Source of the DNA: Acidobacteriota bacterium
Lineage (GTDB): Bacteria; Acidobacteriota; Blastocatellia; Pyrinomonadales; Pyrinomonadaceae
NCBI GenBank assembly: GCA_963169175.1
Contig: CAUJFK010000065.1
Location: forward strand, 1-8,585
Length of the DNA stretch: 8,585 nt
Direction: 5' to 3'
Made by a program: the position numbers and the translations under genes. The notes under the pieces were generated by a model. The model was not told the origin of the DNA and ran no database searches. It was given only the letters and a program-made list of their open reading frames with translations. Within the stretch, counting starts at the first letter, position 1, and every line of letters starts with the position of its first letter. Positions 6,070 through 8,585 of the stretch are shown here, in pieces.

Positions 6070-6696
6070 ATGGAATGGTTCTCAACCTTAACGCTTGCAC
6101 TCGGCTCGGCGTGGACGAGCGGGATCAATCTCTATGCAACGGTCTCGGTGCTTGGGCTGCTGCAGAAATTTGGCGGCGTTAAGCTGCCGGGCGGGCTGGA
6201 AGTGCTGGATAATTGGGTAATTATCGGCATCGCTGGCGGGCTGTATATTGTTGAATTCTTCGCGGACAAGATCCCTTATGTTGATAGCGTGTGGGATGTC
6301 ATACACACATTTATACGCGTGCCGGCCGGAGCGATCGTCGCCTGGGCGGCCGTTTCGGACATGGACCCGGCCATTGTTATTCCCGCAACGCTTATCGGCG
6401 GCGGACTCGCCCTTTCGTCACACGGCACAAAGGCCACTGCCCGGATAGCGGCAAATCTCTCGCCCGAACCTGTTTCAAACTGGGTACTTTCGCTCATAGA
6501 AGACGCGATCGCCATTGGCGGAGCATTGCTGGCCGTATTTGCGCCGGTCGTTATCGCAGTCATTCTCGTCGTTTTCGTAATCCTTTTTCTCTGGTTCCTG
6601 CCAAAGATACTGCGGGCAGCTCGGAGACTTTTTGCCGCAACAGCTGCACTTTTCAGAGGTGAAAGTTTTCGGGATGTAGCACGGAGGGCTGGATAG
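6070..6696 (+). CDS. DUF4126 family membrane protein
   Basis: The 208-aa hydrophobic protein has the DUF4126 hallmark: a SGINLYATVSVLGL opening segment and the conserved block from EFFADKIP (62-69) through VDSVWDVIHTFIR (71-83). Hydrophobic segments fall at about 5-30, 48-62, 84-96, 101-117 and a long one at 147-177, followed by a basic tail with RAARR. The function of the family is unknown. The start is supported by GAGGT (6057-6061), eight bases before the ATG. It begins 22 bp after the response regulator stop and is probably cotranscribed with it. Confidence 0.85.
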   Translation: MEWFSTLTLALGSAWTSGINLYATVSVLGLLQKFGGVKLPGGLEVLDNWVIIGIAGGLYIVEFFADKIPYVDSVWDVIHTFIRVPAGAIVAWAAVSDMDPAIVIPATLIGGGLALSSHGTKATARIAANLSPEPVSNWVLSLIEDAIAIGGALLAVFAPVVIAVILVVFVILFLWFLPKILRAARRLFAATAALFRGESFRDVARRAG

Positions 6697-6699
6697 GCT

Positions 6700-6903
6700 A
6701 TGGAAAGAACATTTCAGGCCGTGGCTGTGATCTTTGCTGCAATTGCCGCTTATTTTTGGTGGGACGGCAATAAGGATGGAGCATTTATTGCTGCTGTCCT
6801 TGGCTGCCTTTCTTTCTTTCTGAGTGTTAGAGCACAGGTAAAGGAACGAAATCGTTTGCGCTCGGCTGAAGCGGAGGCGGAAGTTGGTGAAAATTCCGAA
6901 TGA
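6700..6903 (+). CDS. Small two-helix membrane protein, unknown function
   Basis: I do not recognise a family. The 67-aa protein has two hydrophobic segments (about 5-21 and 27-43) joined by a short WWDGNKDG turn, then a charged, probably cytoplasmic, helical tail rich in Glu, Arg and Ala. Only three bases separate it from the DUF4126 stop. GGAGGG (6683-6688) inside the end of that gene lies 11 bases before the ATG. The tight spacing and ribosome site support a real gene that may act with the DUF4126 protein. Confidence 0.7.
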   Translation: MERTFQAVAVIFAAIAAYFWWDGNKDGAFIAAVLGCLSFFLSVRAQVKERNRLRSAEAEAEVGENSE

Positions 6904-6931
6904 CGGCCACAACAACGCTCGACGATGACGT

Positions 6932-7306
6932 TCAATCCCTAAAGATCTGAGACGATATCTTGAAAAGCTGATAAAACCCGATCAGAGCGCCGACAACTAT
7001 CCCGGCGACCATTCCCCACGGCGATGAACCGAAAAGGAGGTCGGCTCCCCATCCGAGTATCATCAGAAATGCGACCGAAACAACAAAGACGAGACCTATG
7101 GACCATGCAAGGCCGAACCGCCGCGCGGTTTCAGCGGATGATATTCGCGGGGCCGAGGAGAGAATAAATGGCTCATCCGCAGAGTTTTGCGTTTCATCAA
7201 CCGAGTCAAACAGCCCGATCACCGCGGACGGCTTTCTGCTATTGCCTTCCCTGTTCTCAGGCCGCGGGGCCTCTTCCTTATCGTCGCCGAGGAGATTTTT
7301 GAGCAT
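6932..7306 (-). CDS. AtpZ/AtpI-like membrane protein
   Basis: The 124-aa protein has a polar, probably disordered N-terminal half (about 1-60) and two helices at about 66-86 and 97-115. The second half follows the AtpZ/AtpI pattern: ARRFGLAWSIGLVF, a short GWGADLLFGSSPWG loop, then GIVVGALIGFYQLFKI. Members of this family are usually encoded at the head of F-type ATP synthase operons and are linked to c-ring assembly or Mg/Ca transport. Here no other atp gene is present: the lipase gene lies 23 bp upstream and a convergent gene lies downstream. GGGAGG (7317-7312), five bases before the ATG, supports the start. The family call is by pattern only and the N-terminal extension is longer than usual. 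Confidence 0.7.
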   Translation of the reverse strand: MLKNLLGDDKEEAPRPENREGNSRKPSAVIGLFDSVDETQNSADEPFILSSAPRISSAETARRFGLAWSIGLVFVVSVAFLMILGWGADLLFGSSPWGMVAGIVVGALIGFYQLFKISSQIFRD

Positions 7307-7329
7307 CAGATCCTCCCGAGAAATGCCAA

Positions 7330-8585
7330 TTATGGCTTATTTGCGACTTTCGTGTCGATATTCGCGCCTAAAAGGCTGAACAGCTTGTCCTGAATTTCCG
7401 GATTTGTTGCCAATTTATTGTGTGACTCGCAGCGGAAAAACTCTTCCACAACGGGCAAGGCCGTCTTTCGTCCGGTGGCGGTGAAGCTCTCGCCCGCGAG
7501 CGACCGCTTTGTTACCACGCTGTCACCGAGCGCGAAAAGCACGCGTCTCAGTTGGTCTTCCGTCACCTTTTCGCCGTTTGCCCGCGTGTATCCGTCCGCC
7601 TTAAATTGCGTTTCCCACCGGGCGTCATCTTTGTCCCGCCGCAATATAATCGCATTTGACGTGTCCTTACAGTCGGCCCCGATTATATAGAGTGAAATAG
7701 GCACTTTTTTGCTCGTGTTCGCATCCAGTGCGGCCTGGAACCTTTTTGCACGAAGCAGAACGGCACGGAAATATGCTTTTGCATCCGCCTGCTCTGCTGG
7801 CGTGAATTTATCCGCAAAACCTTTGTCGAGCCACGCGGCCCAACCGTACTTTTCCCACATCTCGGGATTGTAAATATCGATCGTAAGCGGCTTTAGATCT
7901 GCGCCATACGCTACGAAGCTGCCTTCATGCGGAAGCAATTGATAGATCGATGGAATTGAGAACGTGTCGAAGCGGTTTATATTCCGCACAAACGGGATAT
8001 TCAATCCGCCGCCGATATATGAAAACCCGTTCAACAGCGAGTCCAGCGCCGCGACCGATCCCTCGTTCGGAGCGCCCAGAAGGAACAGCTTCTCAAAATG
8101 CCGGGCACCGGCCCACGTCGGCTTCGGCCTGGCCGGGATATCCGACTCTCCGTACATCGCCGCGTATCGGGCGATAAGGCCGCCCATCGAGTGGGCGATA
8201 ACGTTGAATTTCAACCGAGGCCTTCCCAAGCGGCGTTTCAGTGCTTCGATCCGCTGGACCAGAAGCCGTGCGGTTTCTACATTGTCGAGCCGCCAATCGT
8301 ACGGAAAGACATAAAACGTGTCCAGATCATCGCTCGGTTCGGCCGCGTCCCATTTGACCTCACGATAACCGCGTTCGCCAAGTGCGGCCGTCAAGCGTTC
8401 GTAAACTTCGGTCTCAGGCAGGAACTTAAAGAACTGAATGCTGCGGATTATATCTTTCGTGACCAGATCATCGCGGTTTTCGGAAAGGACAGGCGAGATC
8501 GGAAGGCGAATGTCGTCATCCGCCGCCCGGCGTACCTTGAACCAGACCTCTTCGCCCGTTTTCGAATTTACCAGATTCGAGCCGG
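7330..8585 (-). CDS. LCAT-family lipase/acyltransferase (alpha/beta hydrolase), 5' end beyond window
   Basis: The frame stays open to the window edge; 417 residues plus the stop are visible and the true start lies outside. The visible N-terminus, GSNLVNSKTGEEVWFKVRR, matches the early block of the lecithin:cholesterol acyltransferase family, so probably a few dozen residues, perhaps with a signal peptide, are missing. FYVFPYDWRLDN (about 90-101) is the family's YDWR block. The nucleophile is S132 in AHSMGG. Asp354 in LFALGDSVV and His388 in ESHNKLATNP complete a likely catalytic triad. Such enzymes hydrolyse or transfer acyl groups of lipids. A TTG at 8394 is the first internal start-like codon, but homology continues upstream of it, so it is not the real start. 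The AtpZ-like gene follows 23 bp downstream on the same strand. Confidence 0.88.
   Translation of the reverse strand, partial: GSNLVNSKTGEEVWFKVRRAADDDIRLPISPVLSENRDDLVTKDIIRSIQFFKFLPETEVYERLTAALGERGYREVKWDAAEPSDDLDTFYVFPYDWRLDNVETARLLVQRIEALKRRLGRPRLKFNVIAHSMGGLIARYAAMYGESDIPARPKPTWAGARHFEKLFLLGAPNEGSVAALDSLLNGFSYIGGGLNIPFVRNINRFDTFSIPSIYQLLPHEGSFVAYGADLKPLTIDIYNPEMWEKYGWAAWLDKGFADKFTPAEQADAKAYFRAVLLRAKRFQAALDANTSKKVPISLYIIGADCKDTSNAIILRRDKDDARWETQFKADGYTRANGEKVTEDQLRRVLFALGDSVVTKRSLAGESFTATGRKTALPVVEEFFRCESHNKLATNPEIQDKLFSLLGANIDTKVANKP

Noticed and set aside
5601..6128. 175-codon minus-strand frame opposite the AAA+/HTH end of the response regulator
   Set aside because: It is antisense to a clearly conserved coding region, with no motif or ribosome site.
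6475..6915. 146-codon minus-strand frame with several cysteines opposite the DUF4126 and small membrane genes
   Set aside because: Both plus-strand genes have ribosome sites and sensible membrane segments. The antisense cysteines have no regular spacing.

Overview
The window looks like chromosomal DNA from a Gram-negative, non-enteric bacterium of moderate GC content. It carries NtrC-type sigma-54 regulation, recognisable GGAGG-type ribosome binding sites, a DUF4126 membrane protein and a fulvocin C-like precursor. My best guess is Acidobacteriota (Blastocatellia/Pyrinomonadales-like), with myxobacteria or another deltaproteobacterial-type lineage as alternatives. The taxonomy is inference from gene content only. 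No rRNA, tRNA, CRISPR array, transposase or phage gene was seen.

Layout. (1) 65-2505, plus strand: a membrane sensor histidine kinase followed 26 bp later by a YihY/BrkB-family inner-membrane protein. (2) 2539-4518, minus strand: a two-gene cassette. The first gene encodes a secreted 349-aa protein with a duplicated helical pro-region and a C-terminal domain of about 42 residues with eight cysteines, resembling bacteriocin fulvocin C. The second encodes a five-helix membrane protein with a periplasmic TlpA-like thioredoxin domain (CSAC). (3) 4519-4688: a divergent control region. A good minus-strand promoter overlaps a perfect plus-strand -10 hexamer, with an 11-bp palindrome and a 7-bp direct repeat beside them. 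(4) 4689-6903, plus strand: an NtrC-type response regulator, a DUF4126 membrane protein and a 67-aa membrane protein, closely spaced like an operon. (5) 8585-6932, minus strand: an LCAT-family lipase/acyltransferase that enters from beyond the window edge, followed by an AtpZ/AtpI-like membrane protein. The gap at 2506-2538 (33 bp, convergent) and the gap at 6904-6931 (28 bp, convergent) hold no clear terminator.

How the parts may work together. The kinase and the sigma-54 response regulator are the only two-component parts present and are probably a cognate pair of the NtrB/NtrC (AtoS/AtoC) kind. They are separated by the yihY gene and by the oppositely oriented cassette, which is somewhat lower in GC in parts and may be an insertion. 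The cassette is the most interesting element. It is a candidate system for making a small disulfide-rich secreted peptide: the precursor is exported by a Sec-type signal peptide, and the membrane-tethered thioredoxin-fold protein is placed to form or edit its disulfides. No dedicated exporter, processing protease or immunity protein is recognisable here.
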